Origin: a virus
Length of the DNA stretch: 64,000 nt
IMG/VR virus record: IMGVR_UViG_3300036831_000067
Location: 1-64,000 of that record
Direction: 5' to 3' (one strand)
The notes under the pieces were generated by a model. It was not told the DNA's origin. It searched no databases and was given only the letters and a program-made list of their open reading frames with translations. Below are positions 13,675-21,663 of this stretch, piece after piece. The number at the start of each line of letters is the position of its first letter. Positions within the stretch are counted from its first letter, which is position 1. The position numbers and the translations under genes are program-made.

Positions 13675-14271
13675 ATGAAGTTCATCAGTTCCCGGCAACG
13701 GGAAACCGAAGCGACCCATCGCCGTTTAGCGGCCGAAGTCAAGAAATTCCGTGCGGGCGAGCAAGGCTGGTTCGATGGCACTCCGCAGTCGGTGGACCGG
13801 CGCCTGGTGGCCTGTAATCGGGCTCTGGCGGCCGCCAGGGGCGCCCTGGAGCGCGACCCGGTTGATCCGTACCCACTGCAGATTGTCGGGCATCTGGAGG
13901 ATGATCAGCGTGCGCTCGTGGGACTGCGCGAGGATCTGCTCACCGGCTGTGCCGACCGGGATCCGGTGCGTACCGCATCCGCCCCCGGCGCACCTCCGTT
14001 GTCGCGCGAGATGCAGCGCTGGGTGACCCTGACGTCTTCCCAGTTCGTCCAGGCCAATGCCGACTGCGTGCACTATCCCCACGAGCTGGCCATCCGGGCC
14101 CGCGACTACGCCAGTAGAGCGGCGTCGACTCATTTGCAGTGCCGCGAGGTGACGGCGGCGTTCGTCGATGCGGTGCTGGCCCGGGCCCGTGATGTTCCGC
14201 AGCCACGTCCGCACAACAAGACGGCCGCGCGCGATGTCTGCGATCTCGATGGTGCGGTGATGTTCCTGTAA
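13675..14271 (+). CDS. Hypothetical protein at head of late block, 198 aa
   Basis: The 198-residue mostly helical protein has several conserved-looking helices (RQRETEATHRRLAAEVKKF, ACNRALAAARGALERD, ALVGLREDLLTGC) and basic patches. GTAGGAGG lies 5 bases before ATG 13675, and late motif 1 precedes it. It could be a small structural or terminase-accessory protein by position, but no family is recognised. Confidence 0.6.
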   Translation: MKFISSRQRETEATHRRLAAEVKKFRAGEQGWFDGTPQSVDRRLVACNRALAAARGALERDPVDPYPLQIVGHLEDDQRALVGLREDLLTGCADRDPVRTASAPGAPPLSREMQRWVTLTSSQFVQANADCVHYPHELAIRARDYASRAASTHLQCREVTAAFVDAVLARARDVPQPRPHNKTAARDVCDLDGAVMFL

Positions 14272-14289
14272 CCCTGGAAGGGGGGTCTG

Positions 14290-14475
14290 ATGCTGAGCTT
14301 GGCTGAGCGTGAGGAGATTCGTCAGGTTGCCTATGACGCTATCGCCGAGCTGGAACGTCAGATCTATGAGTGTGCGGGGTCCTACAGCTACCTGTGCTTG
14401 ATTGACGGCGCGGTGACTTTTACCCATCACCCGGTGGGACGTGTGTTGCGCTATATTCCGCGCCCGGTGGCCTGA
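14290..14475 (+). CDS. Hypothetical protein, 61 aa
   Basis: The 61-residue protein has an N-terminal helix (LAEREEIRQVAYDAIAELER) and a beta-like second half (YSYLCLIDGAVTFTHHPVG). GGAAGGGGGG precedes ATG 14290. It lies in the presumed lysis module next to small membrane proteins. No known family. Confidence 0.5.
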   Translation: MLSLAEREEIRQVAYDAIAELERQIYECAGSYSYLCLIDGAVTFTHHPVGRVLRYIPRPVA

Positions 14476-14484
14476 AAGGCGATC

Positions 14485-14769
14485 ATGTTCAGTATCGGAC
14501 CGACGAGCTTTTATCCACTGCTCGATACGCTGCTGCTGCTGATCATCATCGGTTGGCTGATTTGGCGTTACGTCAGTCTCAATAAGGCCCGCGACAACGA
14601 CATCGTCAAGATCACCGACACCATCAATGCCTTGCGTTATCGACAAAAGGCTTTGGAGGCGATTGTTTTACAGCACCATCGTCATCATCCCGGTGCCGGT
14701 GAGTTTCCTCTGGTCGACGACGAGTTTGACGATCTGGAGCCCCCCGGTGCCCAACCAGCTCAGCCTTAA
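14485..14769 (+). CDS. Small membrane protein, holin-like candidate
   Basis: The 94-residue protein has one hydrophobic segment at about residues 10-28 (YPLLDTLLLLIIIGWLIW), then a helical cytoplasmic part with a His-rich loop (HHRHHPG) and an acidic tail. One membrane span followed by a coiled region fits a class III holin or a holin partner. Its 3' end overlaps the next gene by 23 bases. The role is inferred from topology and the neighbouring lysin B. Confidence 0.5.
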   Translation: MFSIGPTSFYPLLDTLLLLIIIGWLIWRYVSLNKARDNDIVKITDTINALRYRQKALEAIVLQHHRHHPGAGEFPLVDDEFDDLEPPGAQPAQP

Positions 14770-15136
14770 CGCACTGCAGGCCGTCGCCTATGCCGGTCTC
14801 GGCGGTGGTCTGGGGGCCGTCGGGGCGGCGTGGATCACGGCCCGCGCCGGGCGCGATCACGACAAGGCCGATGCCGCTGCTCAGCTCACCAAGGCTGCCT
14901 CGGCACTGACCGATCGGCTGGTCAAGCGCAATGCCGATTTGTCCGCCGACAACGGTCGGCTGCGGCGCACGTTGCTGGATCTGATCGAGCGCATCGACGT
15001 GGTGGTGCAGCAGTCGCGCCGGGAGGTCACCGACGACAAGGGGCCGCGTCTGATGATTCCGTTGCTGTACGCACTGGAAAAGGCCAATGACCGGGCCCAG
15101 CGGGTGCTAGCCGGGGCCGAGGACAGCCCGGCCTGA
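14747..15136 (+). CDS. Membrane protein, possible holin partner, 129 aa
   Basis: GTG 14747 has GGAG 6 bases upstream and begins inside the preceding gene. A hydrophobic Gly/Ala-rich span (LQAVAYAGLGGGLGAVGAAW) opens the protein, followed by a long amphipathic helix (AAAQLTKAASALTDRLVKRN, LLDLIERIDVVVQQ). An N-terminal anchor and a coiled-coil tail next to another small membrane protein suggest a paired holin or spanin-like function. A longer start at GTG 14690 cannot be excluded. Confidence 0.5.
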   Translation: MPNQLSLNALQAVAYAGLGGGLGAVGAAWITARAGRDHDKADAAAQLTKAASALTDRLVKRNADLSADNGRLRRTLLDLIERIDVVVQQSRREVTDDKGPRLMIPLLYALEKANDRAQRVLAGAEDSPA

Positions 15137-15203
15137 CCTGTAGCGCAGCAGATCCTGGGCAGGAAGAAGTGAGGGGGCCGTTCCCCGACAAGGAAGGCAA
15201 GCC

Positions 15204-15638
15204 ATGACCGATCCGGTCGAGCAGTCCATCTGGACACAAATGGTCAATCCCGCCGACTCCATCAATCTGTATGAGGGCGAGCAGTGCGTGTCGCCGGTGG
15301 TGATCAGGGGCGCCAACGACATGCGCAAGTGGTTGCGGTTTCTGTCCTGGGATCTGTTGCGCTTCGCGGGCGTCACCCTGTTCAAGGGGCCGTTCAACCC
15401 GGCCGGTCTATGGGGGATTCGTGACCAGGTCAACCGCATCCACCTGCTCTCGGAGATGAACGCCATCATGCTGATGCGGATATGCGAAAGCGCTACTCCG
15501 CCGATCAACATCAGCGACGTGCTCGGCTATATCGGGCCGCCACCGGCCGCGACGCTGCAGGCCGGAATGCCACCCGATCCGCTCGACAGCACCGATTTGC
15601 ACCGCCGGTTCGGCGCCGGTCTGAAGGTCACGATGTAA
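15204..15638 (+). CDS. Hypothetical protein upstream of lysin B, 144 aa
   Basis: The 144-residue protein contains LYEGEQCVSPVVIRGANDM and WLRFLSWDLLRFAGVTLFKG, with a Pro-rich C-terminal half. It may be partly membrane-associated through the WLRFLSWDLLRF segment. GACAAGGAAGG precedes ATG 15204, and a weak late-type motif (CTGTAG at 15138) lies further up. The stop overlaps the lysin B start by one base, so it probably belongs to lysis. Confidence 0.5.
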   Translation: MTDPVEQSIWTQMVNPADSINLYEGEQCVSPVVIRGANDMRKWLRFLSWDLLRFAGVTLFKGPFNPAGLWGIRDQVNRIHLLSEMNAIMLMRICESATPPINISDVLGYIGPPPAATLQAGMPPDPLDSTDLHRRFGAGLKVTM

Positions 15639-16501
15639 TGGGCAAGCCCGCCATCATTACCGTCAACGGGACGGGTGTCCCCGACCCGTTCGGACCCGGG
15701 TTCTCCGGTGACATGGGCCGCTACCTCAGCCCGGCGGTGAGTTCCTGGGTGCCCGTCGCGTCTCAGTTCTTCGGGCCCTCCGTGGTCCCGCCGCCCCCGC
15801 CGATCTACTGGCAGCCGACCGGCTATCCGGCTGCCGTGGCACAGATGGGCGCCAGCATGTTGGCCGGTGTTGATGCCATCAGCGCCAACGTCGACAGGAT
15901 GGAGCAAGAAGGTATCAATGGCCCGGGTGACCCGCTGAGCCTGAGCGGGTACAGCCAGGGTGCCATGGTCACCGGCTACTGGGCGGTGAACCTCTGTCTC
16001 AATCCCAACGGCAAGTACCACAACCGGCTGGCCGACGTGCAGAAGGGCGGCATCGTTCAATATGGTGACCCGTACCGTTGCCCTGGTATCGCTCGTGGCA
16101 ATGACATCTGCGGCGTACCTGTGCCAGGCACTCAGGATGGTGCAGTTACCGGTGGCATATCTGGTCCATTAGACCTCACGCAGGAACAGACAGATGAACT
16201 CAATTTGAAATCATGCGCATTACCCGGAGATTTATATGCCAGTGCGCCGGTGGGTTCCAATCCCTGGACGGCGGAGGCTTCGGCCGGGAAGGTGGGCACG
16301 TCAATTTTCGCCGCAGTACAGAGCTTCACATTTATGAAATTGGTCAGGATTCTTCTGGACGTGTTCACGCCAATCGGCATGATCGAAGAGATTTACAACG
16401 GTATGCAATTCGCCAGTCAGGGAACAAATGCGCCACATTGGCGATATGAGCCATTCGTGGTTCCCATGAGTAATTGGATACTTAAAAACATAGGGGCCTA
16501 A
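15638..16501 (+). CDS. lysB: Lysin B, mycolylarabinogalactan esterase
   Basis: The 287-residue protein is a cutinase-type alpha/beta hydrolase. The nucleophile motif G-x-S-x-G is seen as GYSQG at residues 104-108 (Ser106) within LSLSGYSQGAMV, and GDPYRCPGI follows at the place where lysin B proteins carry GDP. The enzyme cleaves the ester linking mycolic acids to arabinogalactan after lysin A has cut peptidoglycan, which fixes the host as a mycolate-bearing actinobacterium. There is no N-terminal peptidoglycan-binding domain. The last third (from about 16180) is clearly AT-richer than the rest. Confidence 0.88.
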   Translation: MGKPAIITVNGTGVPDPFGPGFSGDMGRYLSPAVSSWVPVASQFFGPSVVPPPPPIYWQPTGYPAAVAQMGASMLAGVDAISANVDRMEQEGINGPGDPLSLSGYSQGAMVTGYWAVNLCLNPNGKYHNRLADVQKGGIVQYGDPYRCPGIARGNDICGVPVPGTQDGAVTGGISGPLDLTQEQTDELNLKSCALPGDLYASAPVGSNPWTAEASAGKVGTSIFAAVQSFTFMKLVRILLDVFTPIGMIEEIYNGMQFASQGTNAPHWRYEPFVVPMSNWILKNIGA

Positions 16502-16503
16502 CC

Positions 16504-16938
16504 GTGAGCGTGTTCTCTCCCCTGCAGCATTCGTCGTGGCACTGGCACCCCCGCGTCAAGACCGGTGGCCAGCTTCCGATCGCCGACCGCGCCGTGGACA
16601 CGGTGGTGGCCTTCCTCGGATCGTTTCGGTATCTGGCGTGGCAGACGGTCGCCCTGGTGATATGGGTGCTATTGAACGTGCGTTGGGCGATCCCCCAACT
16701 GATGATGCATCCCTGGGACCCGTACCCGTTCATCTTCTTGAACCTGGCGATGAGCGCGCAGGCCGCCTATGCAGCTCCGTTGATCCTGGCGGCCGGTATC
16801 CGCGCGGACGCCAAGCGTGAAGCAGTGGCGGCCGAGACCCATGAGGGTGTGGCGGAGCTGCGCCAGCACGCTCAGGAGAGCCGCGCGCAACTGCGCGAAC
16901 TGCAGGACAAGGTTGACCGGTTGGTGGCGCACCTGTAA
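16504..16938 (+). CDS. DUF1003-type membrane protein
   Basis: GTG 16504 starts a 144-residue protein with the DUF1003 layout: AVDTVVAFLGSFRYLAWQT, a first span, DPYPFIFLNLAMSAQAAYA, a second span LIL, then a C-terminal amphipathic coiled coil. DUF1003 proteins are small two-span membrane proteins also found in bacteria. Its place right after lysin B suggests a holin-like or membrane-signalling function in lysis, though the family has no proven activity. Its stop lies in late motif 2. Confidence 0.75.
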   Translation: MSVFSPLQHSSWHWHPRVKTGGQLPIADRAVDTVVAFLGSFRYLAWQTVALVIWVLLNVRWAIPQLMMHPWDPYPFIFLNLAMSAQAAYAAPLILAAGIRADAKREAVAAETHEGVAELRQHAQESRAQLRELQDKVDRLVAHL

Positions 16939-16966
16939 CCCGTCTACTTTGCGCACAGATAAAGAG
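16933..16966 (+). promoter_or_regulatory. Late-type promoter motif 2
   Basis: CTGTAA (16933-16938, including the stop codon) and TAAAGA (16960-16965), spacing 2 bases longer than the norm. It precedes the head module starting at 17002. Confidence 0.5.
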
Positions 16967-17001
16967 AAAGGGCAGTTATCTGGCGGAATCAGGGGTCGAA
17001 A

Positions 17002-20000
17002 ATGTCCACTTCAGCGAGTCTAGGGATGTTCGAGATCGATGCGGCATCCGGTATCCAGGAACAGATCAACCAGCAGCAGGCTCTCGACAAGCTAGCCGCT
17101 GCCGCTTACGACGTGCGCGAGCGCTTCGGCGAGTTCCTGTTTCAGGCCGCTTCCGTCGAGGAGTTCCGCGACCGGGTGGCCCTGGTCAAAAACGACGCCA
17201 TGAAGGTGATCGATAAGCACCTGATGCCGGTGACCGGCGTGGTGCGCCGGGTGATGGGTCGCAACTCTGAGCTGGAGAAGGAGTTCCGGTCCCAGCTCGG
17301 TGTGCTCAAGGGCGCCCCCGACAGCGGCAACACCGACGACGGCCGTTTGCACGGTCCCTTCGCGGGTTATGACGACTGGGAGGACTGCACCTCCAAGAAC
17401 TCCGACAAGGGTGACCCGGACGCCTACTGCGGGCAGATTTATCACCAGGTGGAGGAGGGCCGCAAGGACAAGGGCGAGCCCCTGACCGACTTCCAGGACA
17501 AGCAGTCCCGGCGCCGACGCGCCCAGGGCGCCGGGGGTATCGATGACGAAACCTTCCACACCGGTGAGACCCCCGGCAATATCGGAATGGATCCCGGGTC
17601 GGCCAGCCCTTCGGCGACCGGTCTTCAGGACCAGACCCTGCGATCGGCGCACCGTGTGGCGTATGAGGACAGTGGCCCCACCCGGGCGCTGTGGCGCGGC
17701 AAGCCGGTCAAGCCCCAGAACGACAAGGGATATCACCCCCACGGTGACGAGTGGGAGAGGGTCCCCAATGCCGGATACCCCCTCGACGAGGAGGGTCGCG
17801 AGATCACTTCGGAGGACCGCCACGATCCCGAATGGGAGAACGTGCTGCACGAGCGCCAGCGCCGGGAGAAGGCCAAGAAGCCACCGCGCCCTCAGCCCCG
17901 TGACCACGGCGAGCAGTACTTCCGCGATCAGACGCGTCGTAGCCAGAAGACGGCGACTGTGGTGCCCGGTGACCGCGTGGAACTTCACCCCGCCACCGAC
18001 GCCTGGATGAGTGGTGACAGGTACGGAGAGGTTCAACACGTCACTCCCACCCACGCGCATGTGCTGATGGACCGCAGTGGGAAGACGAGAAAAATCCCGC
18101 ACGAGATGTACAGGTACGTCGACAAGCATGGCGAAAAGGATGTCTATGGCCGCCGTACGGCGCGGCCGTTTGCGGATTTCCGTGATGCCATCGACGAGGA
18201 CCGGCCGTTCACTCCCGAGGAGGAGGAGGCTTCGGCTCGGCAATACCGCGAGCGTCCGCCCATCCACTTCGACCCGCGCGCGGCCCGGCGCCGCCAGGCT
18301 GAGGAGGAGGGCCGCCCCCTTCTGGATACTGACGAGACCTTCGAGGATCACCAGGGCGAAGAGTTGGAGCCTGAGGGTGACTTCAAGGGTTACCTCAGCG
18401 ACGTCGACCAGGGCGCCCCGGAGAAGATCGACGATAACTTCGTCGACAATCCCGATGCCCGAGAGCACACCGAGAACCCGGCCACCAGTGGGGACTTCGC
18501 CAAGGCCTCCTCGGTCTATCGCCAGTTCGTCGCCTTTTGCCGACACAACCGGTTGCCTCTTCACCTGGGCACTTTGGAGCGCCATGGCCGCAGGCTGTCT
18601 GATCGGGACTATCTGATCATCGCGCGCCAGATGCAGGCCGAGACATACCAGGGCGAGGGCGACGTTGAAAAGAAGTCGGGTCCCTTCGCCGGGCCGCACG
18701 GTTCCTTTCCGGTAGGTACCCCTGAGGATCTGGATCACGCCAAGGATGTCTGCAATATGCCCTCGGTGAAGTCCAAGCACCCGGGCACCTGCGAGAGCAT
18801 CGAGAAGCGGCAGAAACCGGCGCGGCGCCAGAAAGACAGGGGTTCCAGCCGCCGTCGCACCGCTCAGCCCGACTATTTGCAAAAGGCCGATGAGGCGCTG
18901 ACGAATCTGCTCAACCAACGTGCCGAGCAGTTCCAGGAGGAGGTCGCCCCCTTCCAGCAGGCGCTACAGACCGTGCAGCAGGCCGAGCAGGCCGTGCAGG
19001 CGCAGAACCCGTTGCAGGTGCAGCCACCGGCCGGGACGGTCAACGTGCTGCCTGACCAGGGTGGCCAGGGTGCAGACCAGGGTATGCCACCGGCTGACCA
19101 GGGTGCCCCGCCACCGGCGGCGGCCGAGCAGGGTGGCTTGCCCCCTGACCAGGGCGCCATGCCTCCTCAGGTGGCCGGTAAGCAGCGTAAGCGAGGTGGT
19201 CAGGGAAAAGGTAAGGCCCGGCGCCGCCGGGCCGACAGCCGCCAGGATCGCCACGGTGGCGTGATCGACCACTTCCAAAACTGGCTCAAGCAGCGTGGCG
19301 AGCTGGGCCGGGGCGGCTGGCCCGACATCGAGGCCTGGGCCAACGAGAACAACATCGGTGAGCGCGGCAAATCGATGGTGCACCAGCATCTCTACGGGCC
19401 GCAGACAACGCAGCCAACGGCGGGTCGCCACGATGCTCCGCCCTCCTCCCTCACCGATGAGGACCGCTATCAGCAGTGGGCGGCCGAGCAGGGCCGTGAT
19501 CCAGATGACTGGGACACCTTCATTCATCACCAGTTCCAGCCCGGTCGGCATGAGGGAAGACGCAAGCAGGCCTGGCAGGGCTGGGGACCCGTCCCGCAGA
19601 ACGATCACCGCCGGGTGGCGGGCTGGGACTGGAACGATTACCTCAATGCCTATACCGCCGGTGCCCCGGCCAGGTTCGCCTGTGAGTGCGGGGAAGCCTT
19701 TGACATACCGAGTGGCTTCCACACCTGTCGGTGCGGCAAGCAGTGGAACTCCTGCGTGATCGGAAGTGGGGGCGCCAATCACGAGGCCAGTGCCGAGCAG
19801 TACCTGGTGCGTGAGATCCCGGTCAGGCCCGGGGTGGTGGTGGCCAACCGCCGGTCCAAGTTTGTCGGCTACGACGAGGACGACGACTTCGATGATGACC
19901 GGCCCCCAGAAAGGAAGCGAAACCGCTTCCAGGATGACGCGTGGCGCAATCGTGGCATCGACGACGACCAGCTGGGTAACGCGGTGATCCGCCATCACGG

Positions 20001-20862
20001 GGTTGATTTAGCACAGTACGGGCTCGATCCCGGCACCCTGCACGACTATGGCCCGACCTTTCAGGCGCTGGCCGACCACATCACCGGTCTCGGCCACGAG
20101 TATTCGGGACACCTCAACGATCTCTACCACGACGTGCACCACGTCTATCACAACTACGGCAAGGACTGGGCGAACCAGGCCAAGGACTGGACCGACCGCC
20201 ATGTTCGTCAGTTCGGCAAGCCGCCGTCCACCGAGGACCTGGTATCGCATGCCCGCGACTTCCTGGAACAGCACCCCGGCCTTGTCCAGGTCCACGCTTC
20301 GCGGCGGCATCGCGCCGCGCATCCCCCGCTCTCCGGCAAGGCCAGTTGCCAGCACTGCTGGAACGAGTCGCAGGAGCGCGGCGCGTCGAACACTCCCTAC
20401 CTGGACCTGCTCAAGAGCCGCCACCACAGTGAGCTGACACACCAGTTCCACCAGGACCGTTACCTGGAACAGCAGCGCCAGAACGCCAAGCCTCGGGGCC
20501 CGGGCAGGAGACGCGATCGTGCGGCCGGGTATGCCGATGAGCATCCCGAGGCCTTCCCTTACGAGCACCTCAAGCCCGGGGAGGATCCCTTCGCCGATCG
20601 TCCGCGCTTCCCCAAGCAACATCCCCCGCCCGAGTATCTGCCGCACGAGGACGAGGACTATGACCGGGTAGCGCGACGTAAACGTCGCCGGGCGGCCGGG
20701 GATCACGAGGCCATCGAGGGCGAGGAGGAGGAGCCGTTCAACAACCCACCCCACCGGGTGCCCACCTTCGCCACCCCTGACGACTGGCACCGGCGTGACC
20801 CGAAGGGCAAGTGGACCCCCAAGAGCCCGGGCCCGCGCAAGAGACACCGGACGATGTCGTGA
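17002..20862 (+). CDS. Very large head-associated protein, 1286 aa
   Basis: It starts with a short folded domain (about 1-110, EEFRDRVALVKNDAMKVIDK), then long charged low-complexity linkers. Two recognisable peptide modules occur: GPFAGYDDWEDCTSKN followed by YCGQIYH at about residues 117-150, and GPFAGPHGSFPVGTPEDL at about 560. Both resemble short motifs near phage capsid proteases. A Cys4 zinc ribbon (FACECGEAF...CRCGKQW) lies near 892-915, and a coiled Gln-rich region at 615-700. Basic RRxxA sites are scattered throughout. Position just before portal suggests an internal head or injected protein. No enzyme domain was recognised. Confidence 0.6.
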   Translation: MSTSASLGMFEIDAASGIQEQINQQQALDKLAAAAYDVRERFGEFLFQAASVEEFRDRVALVKNDAMKVIDKHLMPVTGVVRRVMGRNSELEKEFRSQLGVLKGAPDSGNTDDGRLHGPFAGYDDWEDCTSKNSDKGDPDAYCGQIYHQVEEGRKDKGEPLTDFQDKQSRRRRAQGAGGIDDETFHTGETPGNIGMDPGSASPSATGLQDQTLRSAHRVAYEDSGPTRALWRGKPVKPQNDKGYHPHGDEWERVPNAGYPLDEEGREITSEDRHDPEWENVLHERQRREKAKKPPRPQPRDHGEQYFRDQTRRSQKTATVVPGDRVELHPATDAWMSGDRYGEVQHVTPTHAHVLMDRSGKTRKIPHEMYRYVDKHGEKDVYGRRTARPFADFRDAIDEDRPFTPEEEEASARQYRERPPIHFDPRAARRRQAEEEGRPLLDTDETFEDHQGEELEPEGDFKGYLSDVDQGAPEKIDDNFVDNPDAREHTENPATSGDFAKASSVYRQFVAFCRHNRLPLHLGTLERHGRRLSDRDYLIIARQMQAETYQGEGDVEKKSGPFAGPHGSFPVGTPEDLDHAKDVCNMPSVKSKHPGTCESIEKRQKPARRQKDRGSSRRRTAQPDYLQKADEALTNLLNQRAEQFQEEVAPFQQALQTVQQAEQAVQAQNPLQVQPPAGTVNVLPDQGGQGADQGMPPADQGAPPPAAAEQGGLPPDQGAMPPQVAGKQRKRGGQGKGKARRRRADSRQDRHGGVIDHFQNWLKQRGELGRGGWPDIEAWANENNIGERGKSMVHQHLYGPQTTQPTAGRHDAPPSSLTDEDRYQQWAAEQGRDPDDWDTFIHHQFQPGRHEGRRKQAWQGWGPVPQNDHRRVAGWDWNDYLNAYTAGAPARFACECGEAFDIPSGFHTCRCGKQWNSCVIGSGGANHEASAEQYLVREIPVRPGVVVANRRSKFVGYDEDDDFDDDRPPERKRNRFQDDAWRNRGIDDDQLGNAVIRHHGVDLAQYGLDPGTLHDYGPTFQALADHITGLGHEYSGHLNDLYHDVHHVYHNYGKDWANQAKDWTDRHVRQFGKPPSTEDLVSHARDFLEQHPGLVQVHASRRHRAAHPPLSGKASCQHCWNESQERGASNTPYLDLLKSRHHSELTHQFHQDRYLEQQRQNAKPRGPGRRRDRAAGYADEHPEAFPYEHLKPGEDPFADRPRFPKQHPPPEYLPHEDEDYDRVARRKRRRAAGDHEAIEGEEEEPFNNPPHRVPTFATPDDWHRRDPKGKWTPKSPGPRKRHRTMS

Positions 20863-21230
20863 TCGCCTCGGTGTGTCACAGCTGTAAGAAGCTGGCCGAC
20901 GTGGTATATACCGACAGGCTGGGACTGGGGTACTGCGTTCGGTGCCTGCCCAGCCTCCCGGTGACCAGCGAGATGCTGGGCCTGCAGTACCTGATGACGA
21001 CAGTGCCGTTCAAGGAGGGCGATCGCGTGCAGTGCCGGACCGGCGGAGTCATCTTCGACGGCGTCGGCACCGTGCAGGAGGTCTCCTTCGACCTGGAGCA
21101 TGGCGGCACGCTGATCTTCCCGATGTTCCGGGTGAGCATCGATGAGCCCGCCGACGAGCTGAGCCCGGCCGAGGGTTGGTACAGTGAAATTTGTTTAGCT
21201 AGGGTAAAAGATGACGCTCACAGTAGCTGA
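20859..21230 (+). CDS. Small zinc-ribbon protein before portal, 123 aa
   Basis: GTG 20859 overlaps the preceding stop. Residues 6-9 (CHSC) and about 28-31 (CVRC) form a zinc ribbon; then a KEGDRVQCRTGGVIFDGVGT segment reads as an SH3-like or KOW-type strand set. The end overlaps the HNH gene by 20 bases and its last codons are AT-richer, probably part of the HNH insertion. Function unknown. Confidence 0.6.
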   Translation: MIASVCHSCKKLADVVYTDRLGLGYCVRCLPSLPVTSEMLGLQYLMTTVPFKEGDRVQCRTGGVIFDGVGTVQEVSFDLEHGGTLIFPMFRVSIDEPADELSPAEGWYSEICLARVKDDAHSS

Positions 21231-21663
21231 ACGGGCGGAATCGTATCGACAGCGGGGATTGAGAATAGGTGCTGTCCAGAAGGGCATACCTAAGATCCGG
21301 TGTCAGCCAGGTTGTCAATGCAATAAGCATCGTGATGGAACCCAAGGCCGACGTTTCAACAAGCAGAAAGGTTACTTTGTTCTAGTTGGCATCGTTCACC
21401 CTTTGACCGGTCGAGGTGAATTAAGTGGTCCTGTTTTCGAACATCGAATGGTTTTGTGGGACAAGCTCGGATGTCGGTCTCTGGATTGTGTTCATCCGTG
21501 TTATTGGTGCGGGAAACCTTTAATCTGGGCAACGATTAAGGCTGATCATCTTGATGGAGACAGGCTCAATAACGATCCTGAGAATTTAGAGCCTTCCTGT
21601 AATTCCTGCAACATTCGACGCGGAAGGGCTGGTAGCCCGATCGACTGGAAGCCCACGCGATGA
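21211..21663 (+). CDS. HNH homing endonuclease
   Basis: The 150-residue protein has a beta-beta-metal type HNH core: HPCYWCGKPL, then ADHLDGDRLNNDPENL and SCNSCNIRRG, i.e. two CxxC pairs around the D-H and N residues that bind metal and DNA. An N-terminal CQPGCQCNKH cluster may bind DNA. The gene is distinctly AT-richer than its neighbours and sits between two tightly spaced head genes, overlapping portal by ATGA. This is typical of a free-standing homing endonuclease; a target in this or a related phage is expected. Confidence 0.88.
   Translation: MTLTVAERAESYRQRGLRIGAVQKGIPKIRCQPGCQCNKHRDGTQGRRFNKQKGYFVLVGIVHPLTGRGELSGPVFEHRMVLWDKLGCRSLDCVHPCYWCGKPLIWATIKADHLDGDRLNNDPENLEPSCNSCNIRRGRAGSPIDWKPTR

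Noticed and set aside
15138-15170. CTGTAG followed by GAAGAAG as a tenth late promoter
   Set aside because: The second box deviates too much from AAAGG; kept only as a weak possibility in the entry for the next gene.
17092-18918. Long open frame on the - strand, 608 codons
   Set aside because: It is the antisense of the 1286-residue head gene; high GC in third positions leaves the opposite frame open. There is no ribosome site, and no motif is seen.
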